Counted from the stretch's first letter, positions 9,197 to 19,378 are shown. The stretch is 64,000 nt of DNA from Microlunatus panaciterrae (GCF_016907535.1 NZ_JAFBCF010000001.1:1054001-1118000); one strand, 5' to 3'. Notes: generated from the sequence alone by a model not told the origin. Numbers and translations: made by a program.

Positions 9197-9499
9197 ATGC
9201 AGCCGACCATCGTCGACAACCCGGAACGCACCCGCTTCGAGGCCAGAATCGGTGACCAGCTGGCAGGGTTCGCCGAATACCAGCTGGCCACGGATCTGAT
9301 CGTCTTCTCGCACACTGAGGTGGATCCGGCCTTCGAGGGCAACGGCGTCGGGAGCGCCCTGGCCAGGACAGCGCTGGATGATGTCCGCCGCCGAGGCGAG
9401 CGGAAGGTGCTGGCGACGTGCCCGTTCATCAAGGGTTGGATCGACCGGCACCCCGATTACGCCGACCTGCTCTACGGTGCCGCTGCACGCACCAGCTGA
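9197..9499 (+). CDS. Small GNAT-family N-acetyltransferase (YjdJ-like)
   Basis: Only 100 residues, the length of the compact COG2388 acetyltransferases. The acetyl-CoA loop is reduced to EVDPAFEGNGVGSALARTALDD, followed by CPFIKGWIDRHPDY, the conserved C-terminal signature of this subgroup. AGGAG at 9186-9190 selects the ATG at 9197 over a GTG at 9167. It lies 33 bases after the FMN reductase and likely belongs to the same transcript; target unknown. Confidence 0.85.
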   Translation: MQPTIVDNPERTRFEARIGDQLAGFAEYQLATDLIVFSHTEVDPAFEGNGVGSALARTALDDVRRRGERKVLATCPFIKGWIDRHPDYADLLYGAAARTS

Positions 9500-9775
9500 G
9501 CGCCCGATCCCGCGCCCTGAGCCTGTCCCGCGCCCTGAGCCTGTCGAAGGGCGACCTTTCGCTCTTCGACAGGCTCAGAGCGCGTACCGGGATTAGGCGC
9601 CCTCCCGCTCTTCGACAGGCTCAGAGCGCGTACTCGGCCGGCTCAGAGCGCGTACTCGACAGGCTCAGAGCGCGTACTCGGCCGGCTCAGAGCGCGTAGT
9701 GGGCCGACTCAGAGCGCGGTGCTCGGGGCCGGCTCAGAGGGCGCAACTCGACGGGCTCAGGGGGCGCGACCTCAG
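9500..9775. repeat. CTTCGACAGGCTCAGG-family array, 22-bp period
   Basis: A gene-free stretch of about 360 bases (9500-9861) is largely filled by copies of GGCTCAGAGCGCGTACTCG; regular units start at 9618, 9640, 9662, 9684 and 9706, a period of exactly 22. An opposite-strand copy (CCTGAGCCTGTCGAAGGGC) at about 9532-9552 can pair with CTTCGACAGGCTCAG at about 9573. The last 80 bases carry the start region of the GH172 gene. Confidence 0.85.
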
Positions 9776-9861
9776 CACCCTTGTGTCATCGATTTCTCGG
9801 TCGGTAGGGTGACGGGCGACTGCCGCTGCCCGGACCACCAGGATCGGAAAGAAGTGAGTGC

Positions 9862-10953
<1,092 letters not shown>

Positions 10954-10956
10954 CAC

Positions 10957-11982
10957 ATGGTGAAGATCACCGACGTCGCCACCGCGGCGAGGGTCTCGGC
11001 CGCCACCGTCTCCCGCACCCTCAACAACAACGAGAAGGTCGACCCGGCCCTGGCCGCGCGCGTCAGGGAGGCGGCAGAGCGGCTCGGATACCGGCCCAAC
11101 GCGGTGGCCCGGAACCTGCGTCGCCAGGGCACCCAGGTCTGGGCGCTGATCATCACCGACATCAACAACCCCTTCTTCACCGCACTCGCCCGTGGGGTCG
11201 AGGACGTGGCGCAGGAGTCCGGGTTCTCGGTGCTGCTCTGCAACTCCGACGAGGACATCGACAAGGAGGCCCGCTACCTGGGAGTCGCGGAGCAGGAGCG
11301 TGCCGCCGGGGTGATCCTGTCGCCGCGTGCAACCACGTCTGACGTCTCCAGACTGCTCGCCAGCAACATCCCGCTGGTCGCCGTCGACCGTGGCCTGGGC
11401 GTCAGCGTCGACACCGTCCGCGCCGACTCGGTACAGGGTGCGGTCGCGGCCACGGAGCAGCTGCTGCGGCGAGGCTGGCAGCGGCCAGCCTGCATCACCG
11501 GCCCGGCTGACGCGGAGACGGCCGAAGAACGGCACCTGGGGTATCAGTCGGTGGTGCGGCGCCTCGGCCTGGACGAGATCGTCCAGCATGTACGTTTCCA
11601 GGCCGAGGGCGGCCAGCAGGCGGTGCAGGCATTGTTCGACGCCGCGGCGCCCCCCGACTCACTCTTCGTGGCCAACTCCATGCTTGCACTCGGAGCGCTG
11701 GCCGAGCTCAAGCGACGCCGACTCCGGGTCGGGCGCGACATCGGGCTGGTCACCTTCGACGACGCCCCCTGGGCGTCCCTGATCCACCCCACCATCACCG
11801 TGGTCGCGCAGCCCGCGTACGACATCGGCGCCGAGGCGGCGCGCATCCTGGTGCAGCGGATCCGCAAGGAGGGGCCGACTGAACCCCAGCAGGTGTTGTT
11901 CGGCACGGAGCTGATCGTCCGGCAGAGCTGCCGTCGACGGAAGCCACACCGCTCGGCCGACACCGTCCCGAGCACCAGTTGA
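10957..11982 (+). CDS. LacI-family transcriptional regulator
   Basis: 341 residues. The N-terminal helix-turn-helix [20 protein letters not shown] (4-23) and hinge helix PNAVARNLRR are typical, followed by a periplasmic-binding-protein-like sugar domain (DINNPFFTALARGVED). It starts 3 bases after the GH172 stop, so the two form an operon and the regulator probably responds to a GH172-related sugar. A 16-bp palindrome overlaps its own stop codon (see 11977-11992). Confidence 0.93.
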   Translation: MVKITDVATAARVSAATVSRTLNNNEKVDPALAARVREAAERLGYRPNAVARNLRRQGTQVWALIITDINNPFFTALARGVEDVAQESGFSVLLCNSDEDIDKEARYLGVAEQERAAGVILSPRATTSDVSRLLASNIPLVAVDRGLGVSVDTVRADSVQGAVAATEQLLRRGWQRPACITGPADAETAEERHLGYQSVVRRLGLDEIVQHVRFQAEGGQQAVQALFDAAAPPDSLFVANSMLALGALAELKRRRLRVGRDIGLVTFDDAPWASLIHPTITVVAQPAYDIGAEAARILVQRIRKEGPTEPQQVLFGTELIVRQSCRRRKPHRSADTVPSTS

Positions 11983-11992
11983 CACGTCAACT
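11977..11992. promoter_or_regulatory. 16-bp palindrome overlapping lacI stop codon
   Basis: AGTTGACA-CGTCAACT, with one mismatched pair, resembles a LacI-family operator. It includes the TGA stop (11980-11982). It could be an operator for the following ATPase gene or a weak terminator stem; neither is proven. Confidence 0.35.
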
Positions 11993-12131
11993 AGAAGGGC
12001 CGAGGCGTGGCCGACTGCGGACCTGAGCTGCGGTTCGGGAGCTTCATCACACCCTCCGCCCATGGGTGGCCGGCGGCTCACTCCGAGGCTGAGGTCGTCT
12101 TGCTCGAGCCGGATACCTGGACGGAGCCGTC

Positions 12132-13298
12132 ATGCTGACGACCATCGCGGTCACCAACTACCGCTCGCTGCGCGACCTGCGGGTGCCACTCGGTCCACTC
12201 AATGTGGTGACGGGTGCCAACGGCACCGGGAAGTCGAGCCTCTACCGCGCCCTGCACCTGCTCGCCGACTGCGCGCAGGGGCGGGTGATCGGTTCGCTGG
12301 CTCGCGAGGGTGGCCTGGAGTCGGTGCTGTGGGCCGGCCCGGAGTCGATCAGCGGTGCGATGCGACGAGGCGAGCAGCCAGTGCAGGGCACCGTACGGAG
12401 CGGACCAATCACCCTGCAGCTGGGCTTCTCCTCCGACCAGTTCGGTTACCTGGTCGATCTCGGCATCCCGCAACGCAGCGACCGCTCGGCGTTCAACCAG
12501 GATCCGGAGATCAAGCGCGAGGTCGTCTGGGACGGGCCGGTGATGCGGCCCAGTGGGGTGCTGGTGCAGCGCACCAGGCAGGCGGCTCAGCTGCGTGGGC
12601 CGGAAGGCGGCTGGGAGCAGCTGGCCACCGGTCTGCCGACGTATCACAGCGTGCTGGCCGAGTTTGCCGACCCGCAGCGGGCCCCCGAGCTGTGGACACT
12701 CCGGGAGACGGTCAGGTCTTGGCGGTTCTACGACAGCTTCCGCACCGACGTCGATGCGCCCGCCCGGCAGCCGCAGGTCGGCACTCGGACGCTGGTGCTC
12801 GATCACGACGGCAGCGACCTGGCCGCCGCCCTGCAGACGATCATCGAGGTCGGCAATGCCGACGCCCTGCAGCGGGCGGTCGACGACGCCTTCCCCGGTG
12901 CGCAGCTCAGCGTCTCCCAGTCCGCGGGTCGCTTCGACGTCGCCTTCCAACAGCCTGGCCTGCTGCGCCCGCTAATGGGCGCCGAACTGTCCGACGGCAC
13001 CTTGCGCTATCTGCTGCTGGTCGCCGCACTGTTGACCCCCCGACCACCCGAGTTGATGGTGCTGAACGAGCCGGAGACCAGCCTGCACCCGGAGCTGTTG
13101 GCCCCGCTCGGTCGGCTGATCAGCCAGGCGTCTAGGCGCAGCCAGGTGATCGTCGTGTCGCATGCCGCCGCGTTGATCGCGGAGCTGCGGAAAGGAACCG
13201 ACAGCAGGGTCCTCGAGCTGGTCAAGGACCTCGGCGAGACCAGGATCGCCGACCTGGGAAGGCTCGACGGACCGGCGTGGAACTGGGGCCGGCGCTAG
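12132..13298 (+). CDS. AAA-family ATPase (COG4637 type)
   Basis: 388 residues of the SMC/RecF-like ATPase class: Walker A GANGTGKSS (28-36), an early Q-loop region, and a Walker B/signature near 300-315 (ELMVLNEPETSLHPELL). The family COG4637 has no assigned function; related stand-alone ATPases occur in DNA repair, nuclease partnerships and defence. No nuclease partner is next to it. GGACGGAG precedes the ATG. Its stop overlaps the stop of the convergent membrane protein in a shared CTAG. Confidence 0.8.
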   Translation: MLTTIAVTNYRSLRDLRVPLGPLNVVTGANGTGKSSLYRALHLLADCAQGRVIGSLAREGGLESVLWAGPESISGAMRRGEQPVQGTVRSGPITLQLGFSSDQFGYLVDLGIPQRSDRSAFNQDPEIKREVVWDGPVMRPSGVLVQRTRQAAQLRGPEGGWEQLATGLPTYHSVLAEFADPQRAPELWTLRETVRSWRFYDSFRTDVDAPARQPQVGTRTLVLDHDGSDLAAALQTIIEVGNADALQRAVDDAFPGAQLSVSQSAGRFDVAFQQPGLLRPLMGAELSDGTLRYLLLVAALLTPRPPELMVLNEPETSLHPELLAPLGRLISQASRRSQVIVVSHAAALIAELRKGTDSRVLELVKDLGETRIADLGRLDGPAWNWGRR

Positions 13299-13735
13299 CG
13301 AGGGGACGACGCGTGCTCTCCGGGCCTGGTTCGCCACAGCCACAGCAGGCCGAGCAGCGGCAGGACCAGCGGGACGAACCCGTAGCCGATCCCGTACGCA
13401 GACCAGACCGTCGCGCGTGGAAAAGCGGCCGCGTCGACGATGCTCAGCGAGCCGACCGTCAGGACACCGACGAGCTCGACCCCGACCGCGACCCAGGCGA
13501 TCCGGCGTGCCCTGGGGGTGCCGATCGCCAGTGTCACCGTGGCCACGATGTAGACCAGCCCGGCGAACGCCGACAGCAGATAGGCCAGCGGCGCCTCCTG
13601 GAATTGGGTCGCCAGCTGCACCCCGGCCCGGGCGCTGGCCGATAGGGCGAAGAGGCCGTAGACGGCGACCAGGATCCGGCCCGGACCGGAGCTGGTGCGT
13701 CGTGGCCTGGACCCAGCGGGTGACGTCTCAGGCAC
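13295..13735 (-). CDS. Predicted four-helix membrane protein, function unknown
   Basis: 146 residues with hydrophobic segments near 20-40, 48-72, 80-97 and 115-134, after a basic N-terminus. No family recognised. GTG start at 13735, overlapping the last 8 bases of the upstream membrane protein gene, which indicates translational coupling. Ends in a stop shared head-to-head with the ATPase gene. Confidence 0.7.
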   Translation of the reverse strand: MPETSPAGSRPRRTSSGPGRILVAVYGLFALSASARAGVQLATQFQEAPLAYLLSAFAGLVYIVATVTLAIGTPRARRIAWVAVGVELVGVLTVGSLSIVDAAAFPRATVWSAYGIGYGFVPLVLPLLGLLWLWRTRPGEHASSPR

Positions 13736-14093
13736 CGGCCGTACTCCACAACGTGAACAGCCGGAGCGTCATCGCCGCCACCGCGACCGCGGCCACCGAC
13801 ATCACCAGTCCGGAGAACCGGTTGCGCTCCGACAGCGCCCAGAACACGGCAATAGGCACCAGCAGGATGATCCCGACCAGGTAGCCGACCGTGGTCGCGA
13901 CTTCGTCCGGACGCGGGCCCAGGACCAGCCGGACGATGCCTGTCACCGACTGCGCCAGCACGACCAGCTCCAGTGCGGCCGCGGCGTAGATCTGTGCATT
14001 GCCGGGCGCCTTGTCGGCAACGGCGGTGACGACGCCCCACACCGCGCACGCCAGGGCGACGCCGATCACCAGATAAGCCAGCCAGTCGACCAT
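13728..14093 (-). CDS. Predicted membrane protein, function unknown
   Basis: 121 residues with about four transmembrane helices (near 3-20, 30-52, 63-83, 92-112). GGGAGGAG 5 bases before the ATG at 14093 decides the start; the longer frame upstream is not supported. Coupled to the following membrane protein gene, so the two may form a complex. Confidence 0.72.
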   Translation of the reverse strand: MVDWLAYLVIGVALACAVWGVVTAVADKAPGNAQIYAAAALELVVLAQSVTGIVRLVLGPRPDEVATTVGYLVGIILLVPIAVFWALSERNRFSGLVMSVAAVAVAAMTLRLFTLWSTAGA

Positions 14094-14270
14094 GTCGCTC
14101 CTCCCTGCTCGGCCTGCGCCAACGGTAGTGCACCTCCTGCGAGCGGACCGGTGCCGGGCGTGCGCACCACCCGCCAGCCCCACCCTCGGCATGGACTACG
14201 TCTGCAGGATGAGTTCGGATCCGTCGCCAGGCCGATGTATCAACAGCCGGGCTCGACGAGTCTTCTCGGC

Positions 14271-14546
14271 ATGACCGCAGCAGCACCCACTCTCGCCTAT
14301 CGCCGCAGCTTCCGATTGGACCGGACCACCCTGGTTCGTGTTGCCGTCGCGGTGGCGGTGATCGGTGCCCTGCTGGCCGGCGGCACCTACCTGGTCGGTG
14401 GCTGCCACCGGATGTTGACCGTCGCGCCGCGCGGTTCGGCCGGCTCCGGCGGTGCCGTCGTCACCGGCTACGGCTGGTCCTGGTCACCGCCGGGATTCAC
14501 CGTCCGCTACAGCGACGGCAGCGAGCAGTCCCGGCTCTGGTGGTGA
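14271..14546 (+). CDS. Small single-pass membrane protein, function unknown
   Basis: 91 residues with one clear transmembrane helix (about 22-44) and a short Gly/Trp-rich outer tail. The start at 14271 lacks a ribosome site; GAGTCT ends 7 bases upstream (A2 and T6 of TANNNT), so it could be leaderless. The gene is small and has no recognised relatives, so it may not be real; its stop lies 1 base before the stop of the convergent gene, a tight packing that supports it. Confidence 0.45.
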   Translation: MTAAAPTLAYRRSFRLDRTTLVRVAVAVAVIGALLAGGTYLVGGCHRMLTVAPRGSAGSGGAVVTGYGWSWSPPGFTVRYSDGSEQSRLWW

Positions 14547-14547
14547 C

Positions 14548-15114
14548 TCACCTGACCAGGGCCAGCACGGCGGCGAACGCGACGTCGGCCTCCGCGGTCG
14601 GGCGTCGGCAGGCGGTGTAGGGGCCGACCGGACGGACCGTCACACCCGCCGCGGTGATCGCGAAGCTGGGGTTCAGCCGGAACTCTTCGGTGCAGGCCAC
14701 CGACTGGAACCTCCACGGCAGCTCATCGGGCCCCGCCCAGGCGGCTGCCCACCGGTCCAGGGCGCGGGCGACCTCGGCGGAGTCGCCACGGCTGATCGTC
14801 CGCGGCACCAACGGCCCGTCGAACGCGTTGGCCTCGGGGTCCTGCGGGTCGGGGATGCAGATGGTCAGGGTGTCGACAATGGGCGGAGCCGTCAGGCGAA
14901 CCACGGGCTGCCCTCCGCCGACTCCTGGGCAGGTCTGGCTCTGCTCCTCCGCCGTGGGGCGGGTGAGGTACGCACCGGCCAGCGGTCCCTGTCCGAGGTT
15001 GGGCCGCCGGCCGGTCCGCCAGTTGAACAGCGCCACCAAGCCGAGGACAAGACCGACCAGGAGCACGCCGACAACGCTGAGGATGAGTCCCCGTCTGTGC
15101 ACCATGACCGCCAT
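14548..15114 (-). CDS. Secreted or membrane-anchored protein, function unknown
   Basis: 188 residues. An N-terminal signal anchor (about 7-31) precedes an exported domain with four cysteines (CPG, ICIPD, ACTEEF, ACRRP) that could form two disulfides. No family recognised. The start at 15114 or the ATG at 15105 are both possible. Divergent from the NUDIX gene. Confidence 0.65.
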   Translation of the reverse strand: MAVMVHRRGLILSVVGVLLVGLVLGLVALFNWRTGRRPNLGQGPLAGAYLTRPTAEEQSQTCPGVGGGQPVVRLTAPPIVDTLTICIPDPQDPEANAFDGPLVPRTISRGDSAEVARALDRWAAAWAGPDELPWRFQSVACTEEFRLNPSFAITAAGVTVRPVGPYTACRRPTAEADVAFAAVLALVR

Positions 15115-15189
15115 TCGTCCGCTCTGCGGTCAGCGTAGAGGACGAAAGTCCGCCTCGAAGAAAGACGACCGATCGGTCATGATGGGCGG

Positions 15190-15867
15190 ATGCGCATCCT
15201 CGGGCTGACCGAACCGTCGGGGGCGCCGGTGCTCGACTATCTGCTCGAACACGGCGCCGATCCCTATGTCGCGAGCCATCACCGTGGCTATGCGGTGTTG
15301 CGCCCGCTGGAGGCGGCCCTGGTCGAGGACGAGATCACGCTCAGCCTGCTGGTGGAGCCGGTCCAGGACCACCTCCCCCCGCAGCAGGCCGAGCGTGGCC
15401 GAGACAGCGGGCTGCTGCTGCGCCCGGGCGAGGTCCCCCGGGTCCGGCAACGCGTCGCCGCCTATGTGCTGGTGCGCTCCGAGCGCGGCCTGCTCGCCAC
15501 CGAGTTCTCCGACCGTACTGCGGTGCCGGGACGGTGGGGGCTTCCCGGTGGCGGGATGGACCCGGGTGAAACCCCGACCGAGTCGGTGTTGCGGGAGGTG
15601 GCTGAGGAGACGGGTCAGCAGGTGTCACTGGGCGAGCTCCGCCAGATCCAGACCTCGCACTGGGTCGGCCGGGCACCCGACGGAACGGTGGAGGACTTCC
15701 ATGCCGTACGGCTCATCTACCGCGCCAGCTGCGACCTGCCGACAGAGCCGGTCGTCGCGGACGTGGGCGGCACCACCGAGTCCGCGCGCTGGCTGCCGTT
15801 GGCCCAATGGCGCTCGGTGAACTGGACGGTCGGCTGGCGGCGTCTCCTCGAAGCGGAGCTCGATTGA
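15190..15867 (+). CDS. NUDIX hydrolase with N-terminal extension
   Basis: 225 residues. The NUDIX box lies at 121-143 (GGMDPGE ... REVAEETG) with the catalytic glutamates intact, in a standard domain of about 86-222. The first 85 residues form an extension that resembles nothing I know. NUDIX enzymes cleave nucleoside-diphosphate-linked compounds; the actual substrate is not evident. It converges on cbs across an inverted repeat. Confidence 0.87.
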   Translation: MRILGLTEPSGAPVLDYLLEHGADPYVASHHRGYAVLRPLEAALVEDEITLSLLVEPVQDHLPPQQAERGRDSGLLLRPGEVPRVRQRVAAYVLVRSERGLLATEFSDRTAVPGRWGLPGGGMDPGETPTESVLREVAEETGQQVSLGELRQIQTSHWVGRAPDGTVEDFHAVRLIYRASCDLPTEPVVADVGGTTESARWLPLAQWRSVNWTVGWRRLLEAELD

Positions 15868-15885
15868 GGGGTTCCGGCGCTCCGA

Positions 15886-15975
15886 CCCTGAAAACCTGGA
15901 TCCCGTGGGGATCGCGGGTCAGCCGTCAGGCCTGGACTCGCCGGACCAGGCTCAACGAGCACCAGGTTTTCAGGG
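15886..15975. terminator. 14-bp inverted repeat between convergent genes
   Basis: CCCTGAAAACCTGG (15886-15899) and its exact complement (15962-15975) enclose 62 bases. Located between the ends of the NUDIX and cbs genes, so a bidirectional terminator is the simple reading; the large loop is unusual. Confidence 0.5.
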
Positions 15976-15995
15976 CTTCTCCTCGTCGAGGCCGC

Positions 15996-17366
15996 TCAAT
16001 TGATGTCGCCGAGCAGGTCCTGACGGGTGACGATGCCGGTCGGCCGGCCATCGTCCAGCACCAGCAGGGCATCGGCGTCGACCAGTGCCTCGACCGCCTT
16101 CGCCACCGACTCGGTCGCTCCGAGCATCGGCAGCGGCGGCTCCATCACCGACTCGATCGCGGCGGCGGGACGCGTCGAGTGGGTGAACAGCGCTCCCAGC
16201 AGGCCACGGTCGCTCACCGACCCGACGACCTCCGCCGCCATCACCGGCGGTTCGGCCCGCACCACGGGCATCTGTGACACCCCAAACTCGCGAAGGATCT
16301 GGATCGCCTCGGCCACCGTCTCGTTCGGATGCGTGTGCACCAGCGACGGCAGGTCGCCCGACTTCTCCCGCAGGACATCACCGAGCACGCGCACCGACTG
16401 GTCCGGCCGCGGTGCGAACCCGTAGCGGGTCAGCCACTCGTCACTGAACACCTTGGTGAGATAGCCCCGCCCGGAGTCCGGCAGCAGCACCACGATGACC
16501 GCCTCCGGGTCGTCCAGCTCCTGCGCCAGCCGGATCGCCGCAGCGGCCGCCATCCCGGACGAGCCGCCGACCAGCAGCGCCTCCTCGCGGGCCAGCCGGC
16601 GGGTCATCGCGAACGAGTCGGCGTCGGAGACCTCGATGATCCGGTCGCAGATGGTTCGGTCGTAGTTCGCCGGCCAGAAGTCTTCGCCCACGCCCTCGAC
16701 CAGATAGGGCCGGCCGTCCCCACCCGAGTAGACCGAACCGGTCGGGTCGGCCCCGACCACCTGGACCCGGCCGCCGGACACCTCCTTCAGGTACCGCCCG
16801 GTGCCGGTGATCGTGCCCCCGGTGCCGATGCCGGCGACGAAGTGCGTGACCTGGCCGTCGGTCTGCTTCCAGATCTCCGGACCGGTGGACTCGTAGTGGC
16901 TGGCCGGGTTGTTCGGGTTGCTGTACTGGTCCGGCTTCCAGGCGCCCTCGATCTCGCGGACCAGCCGGTCCGAGGTCGAGTAGTACGAGTTGGGGTGCTC
17001 CGGCTCGACTGCGGTCGGGCACACCACCACCTCGGCGCCGTAGGCGGCGAGCACATTGCGCTTGTCCTCGCTCACCTTGTCCGGGCAGACGAAGACGCAC
17101 CGGTAGCCCTTCGCCTGGGCCACCATGGCCAGCCCGACGCCGGTGTTGCCGCTGGTCGGTTCGACGATGGTGCCGCCCGGACGCAGCTTGCCCTCACGTT
17201 CGGCGGCCTCGATCATCTTGACCGCGATCCGGTCCTTCACCGAGCCACCCGGGTTGAGATACTCCACCTTCGCCAGGATCAGCGGTTTGGCTCCGCCGGT
17301 GACCGCCTTGAGCCTGAGCAACGGGGTGTTGCCGACCAGGTCGATGAGTGAGTTCACATACTGCAC
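15996..17366 (-). CDS. cbs: Cystathionine beta-synthase
   Basis: Condenses serine and homocysteine to cystathionine, the first step of transsulfuration. 456 residues. PLP-dependent fold: Lys44 in NPGGSVKDR binds PLP, TSGNTG (71-76) contacts substrate, and GTGGTITG binds the cofactor phosphate. The C-terminal ~120 residues are a pair of CBS domains, as in human and mycobacterial enzymes, suggesting allosteric control. I place the start at the GTG at 17366 (MQYVNSLIDLVGNTPLL); TAGAGT lies 7 bases upstream and no ribosome site is visible, so the mRNA is probably leaderless. Confidence 0.94.
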   Translation of the reverse strand: MQYVNSLIDLVGNTPLLRLKAVTGGAKPLILAKVEYLNPGGSVKDRIAVKMIEAAEREGKLRPGGTIVEPTSGNTGVGLAMVAQAKGYRCVFVCPDKVSEDKRNVLAAYGAEVVVCPTAVEPEHPNSYYSTSDRLVREIEGAWKPDQYSNPNNPASHYESTGPEIWKQTDGQVTHFVAGIGTGGTITGTGRYLKEVSGGRVQVVGADPTGSVYSGGDGRPYLVEGVGEDFWPANYDRTICDRIIEVSDADSFAMTRRLAREEALLVGGSSGMAAAAAIRLAQELDDPEAVIVVLLPDSGRGYLTKVFSDEWLTRYGFAPRPDQSVRVLGDVLREKSGDLPSLVHTHPNETVAEAIQILREFGVSQMPVVRAEPPVMAAEVVGSVSDRGLLGALFTHSTRPAAAIESVMEPPLPMLGATESVAKAVEALVDADALLVLDDGRPTGIVTRQDLLGDIN

Positions 17367-17373
17367 AGGCCCG

Positions 17374-17379
17374 ACTCTA
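17374..17379 (-). promoter_or_regulatory. Putative -10 element of leaderless cbs
   Basis: TAGAGT on the minus strand fits TANNNT and is separated from the GTG by exactly 7 bases. Confidence 0.5.
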
Positions 17380-17480
17380 ACCTGCCGGCGGGAAGTCTCC
17401 CGGGGGGTGAATGGCGAGAGCCGCAACTCCCGTCGGAGAAGCGGCTCTCAAATCAGTGGTCCGGCAGGTGCCGGTGGGGT

Positions 17481-18347
17481 CTATCGACGCAGGTAGGACA
17501 GCAGTCGAAGAATCTCAACATACAGCCAGACCATGGTGACTGTCAGGCCGAACGCTCCACGCCAGGACTCGCTCGCCGGCGCGCCCATCGCGACACCGCG
17601 CTCGATGTAGTCGAAGTCGAGGACCAGGTTCAAGGTGGCCAGCACCGCGCCCAGGAGAGACACGCCGACCGCAAGCAGGCTGACGCCGCCGGTGACGCCG
17701 GAGCGCAGGCCGAGGTTCACACCGGCCAGCGACAGCAGGAAGTTCGCCAGCAGGGCGACCGCGAAGGCGATGGTCGCGATGAAGACGACCTTGCGGAACT
17801 TCGGCGTGACCCGGATGTTGAAGAACTTGTAGGCGGCGAGCGTCACCCCGGCTGCGGCGAACGTGCCGACCACGGCCTGCATCACGATGCCCGGGTAGGC
17901 CATCTCGAAGACCTTGCTCAGCATGCCGATGAAGACGCCCTCAAGCGCGGCGTAGAACAGCACCAGCGGCGGCGACACCCGGCGCCTGAACGCCACCAGC
18001 ATGACGACGATGAAGCCGACGAGGCCGGAGGTGACCATCGCCGGGAAGTAGAGCTGCGGCGGCATGAACACCCAGGACAGGGCCGCGGTGCCGATCAGGA
18101 TCGCCATCGTGACGGCCGTCTTGGTGACGACGTCGTCGAAGGACATCCGGCCCTCGGGTGCCTGGGGCTGCGCCTGCGGCATCGGCTGGCCGTACGGGTT
18201 CTGCTGGTATCCCTGCTGAGGGTAGGCCTGGTAGCCGGCCTGACCCTGGAAGCCCGCCTGGCCCTGGCCGTAGGGATTGCCATATTGGGGCGACGCGGGC
18301 GTGAACGCGTCCTTCTTGGAAAGGATCGGGTTCGAACTGCGAAGCAT
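17481..18347 (-). CDS. Bax inhibitor-1/YccA-like membrane protein
   Basis: 288 residues. A Gly/Gln/Tyr-rich cytoplasmic N-terminus (about 15-70, repeated GQAGxQ/GYQ) precedes seven transmembrane helices typical of the Bax1-I family, ending in a short basic tail. Relatives act as calcium-leak channels or membrane stress proteins; bacterial function is unsettled. AGGAGGAA at 6 bases before the ATG at 18347 fixes the start and rules out the longer upstream frame. Monocistronic. Confidence 0.88.
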   Translation of the reverse strand: MLRSSNPILSKKDAFTPASPQYGNPYGQGQAGFQGQAGYQAYPQQGYQQNPYGQPMPQAQPQAPEGRMSFDDVVTKTAVTMAILIGTAALSWVFMPPQLYFPAMVTSGLVGFIVVMLVAFRRRVSPPLVLFYAALEGVFIGMLSKVFEMAYPGIVMQAVVGTFAAAGVTLAAYKFFNIRVTPKFRKVVFIATIAFAVALLANFLLSLAGVNLGLRSGVTGGVSLLAVGVSLLGAVLATLNLVLDFDYIERGVAMGAPASESWRGAFGLTVTMVWLYVEILRLLSYLRR

Positions 18348-18469
18348 CTGAGTTCCTCCTGATGGTCCTGCACCCTCCGGTGCACGGAGACCCAGTGTAT
18401 AGAACACCGGTCCTGCATGGATTTCTTCCCGCTGTGAAACGCCTAAGAAGCAACAGCGGGGCCGAGCAG

Positions 18470-19378
18470 CTAGACGTGGAGGTAGGGCTCGACCAGCTCC
18501 ACATAACGTCGGGCCATCGTGGCCAGGGTCTGGTCGCCGGGCGCGCCCCACACGTCGGCGTTGAAGATCTCCACCTCGACATCGCCGGTGTAGCCGGCCG
18601 CTGCGACCGCGGAGCTGAAGGCGGCGAAGTCGATGTGGCCGTCGCCCATCATGCCGCGCGAGAGCAGCGTGTCAGCGGGCAACGGGGTGATCCAGTCGCA
18701 GATTTGGTAGCTGACGATCCGTTGTCCCGCCCGGGCGATCTGCTCGGCGACACCCGGCTCCCACCACAGGTGGAAGGTGTCCACCACCACCCCGACGTCG
18801 GCGGGGTCGAACCGTTCGGCGATGTCCAGCGCCTGGGCCAGGGTCGAGATCACGCCGCGGTCGGCGGCGTAGATCGGGTTCATCGGCTCGATGCCGAGGT
18901 TCACCCCGTGTTCGTGGGCGTACGGGACGAGGCGCTCGATCGCCCGGACGGCCCGGTCACGGGCGGCCACCAGGTCCCGGTCGCCCTCCGGCAGCCCGCC
19001 GGGCACCAGCACCAGCGTGCGGGCTCCGAGGGCGGCCGTCTCGTCGATCGCGGCGAGGTTCGACTCGTACGCCTCCTTCACCGCCACCTCCGCGCTGGCG
19101 GTGAAGAATCCGCCCCGGCAGAGCGAGGAGACCCGCAGCCCGGCGTCGCGCACCCACTGCACCGCGGTCGCCAGTCCTACCTCGGCCACCGGCTCGCGCC
19201 AGAGCCCGATCGAGGTCAGCCCGGCGGCCACCGACCCTTCGATGGCCTCACGCAGGGACCAGTGCGCCGTGGTGCGCTGGTTGAGCGACAGCCGCGCCAG
19301 CCGGGCGTCACCCGGTCCCGGGGTGGCGATCCTGGCCGGTGCGCCGCTCGGGATGTCGAGCTCGGGCTGCTGGGTCAC
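18470..19378 (-). CDS. Sugar phosphate isomerase/epimerase (TIM barrel)
   Basis: 302 residues of the xylose-isomerase-like TIM-barrel family (AP_endonuc_2). Metal-binding acids sit in IEPMNP, VVVDTFHLWWE and VEVEIFN. Third gene of a minus-strand operon; its GTG start overlaps the DUF993 stop (GTGA), as does the next junction. Probably isomerises or epimerises an intermediate made by the two upstream enzymes. Confidence 0.87.
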   Translation of the reverse strand: MTQQPELDIPSGAPARIATPGPGDARLARLSLNQRTTAHWSLREAIEGSVAAGLTSIGLWREPVAEVGLATAVQWVRDAGLRVSSLCRGGFFTASAEVAVKEAYESNLAAIDETAALGARTLVLVPGGLPEGDRDLVAARDRAVRAIERLVPYAHEHGVNLGIEPMNPIYAADRGVISTLAQALDIAERFDPADVGVVVDTFHLWWEPGVAEQIARAGQRIVSYQICDWITPLPADTLLSRGMMGDGHIDFAAFSSAVAAAGYTGDVEVEIFNADVWGAPGDQTLATMARRYVELVEPYLHV

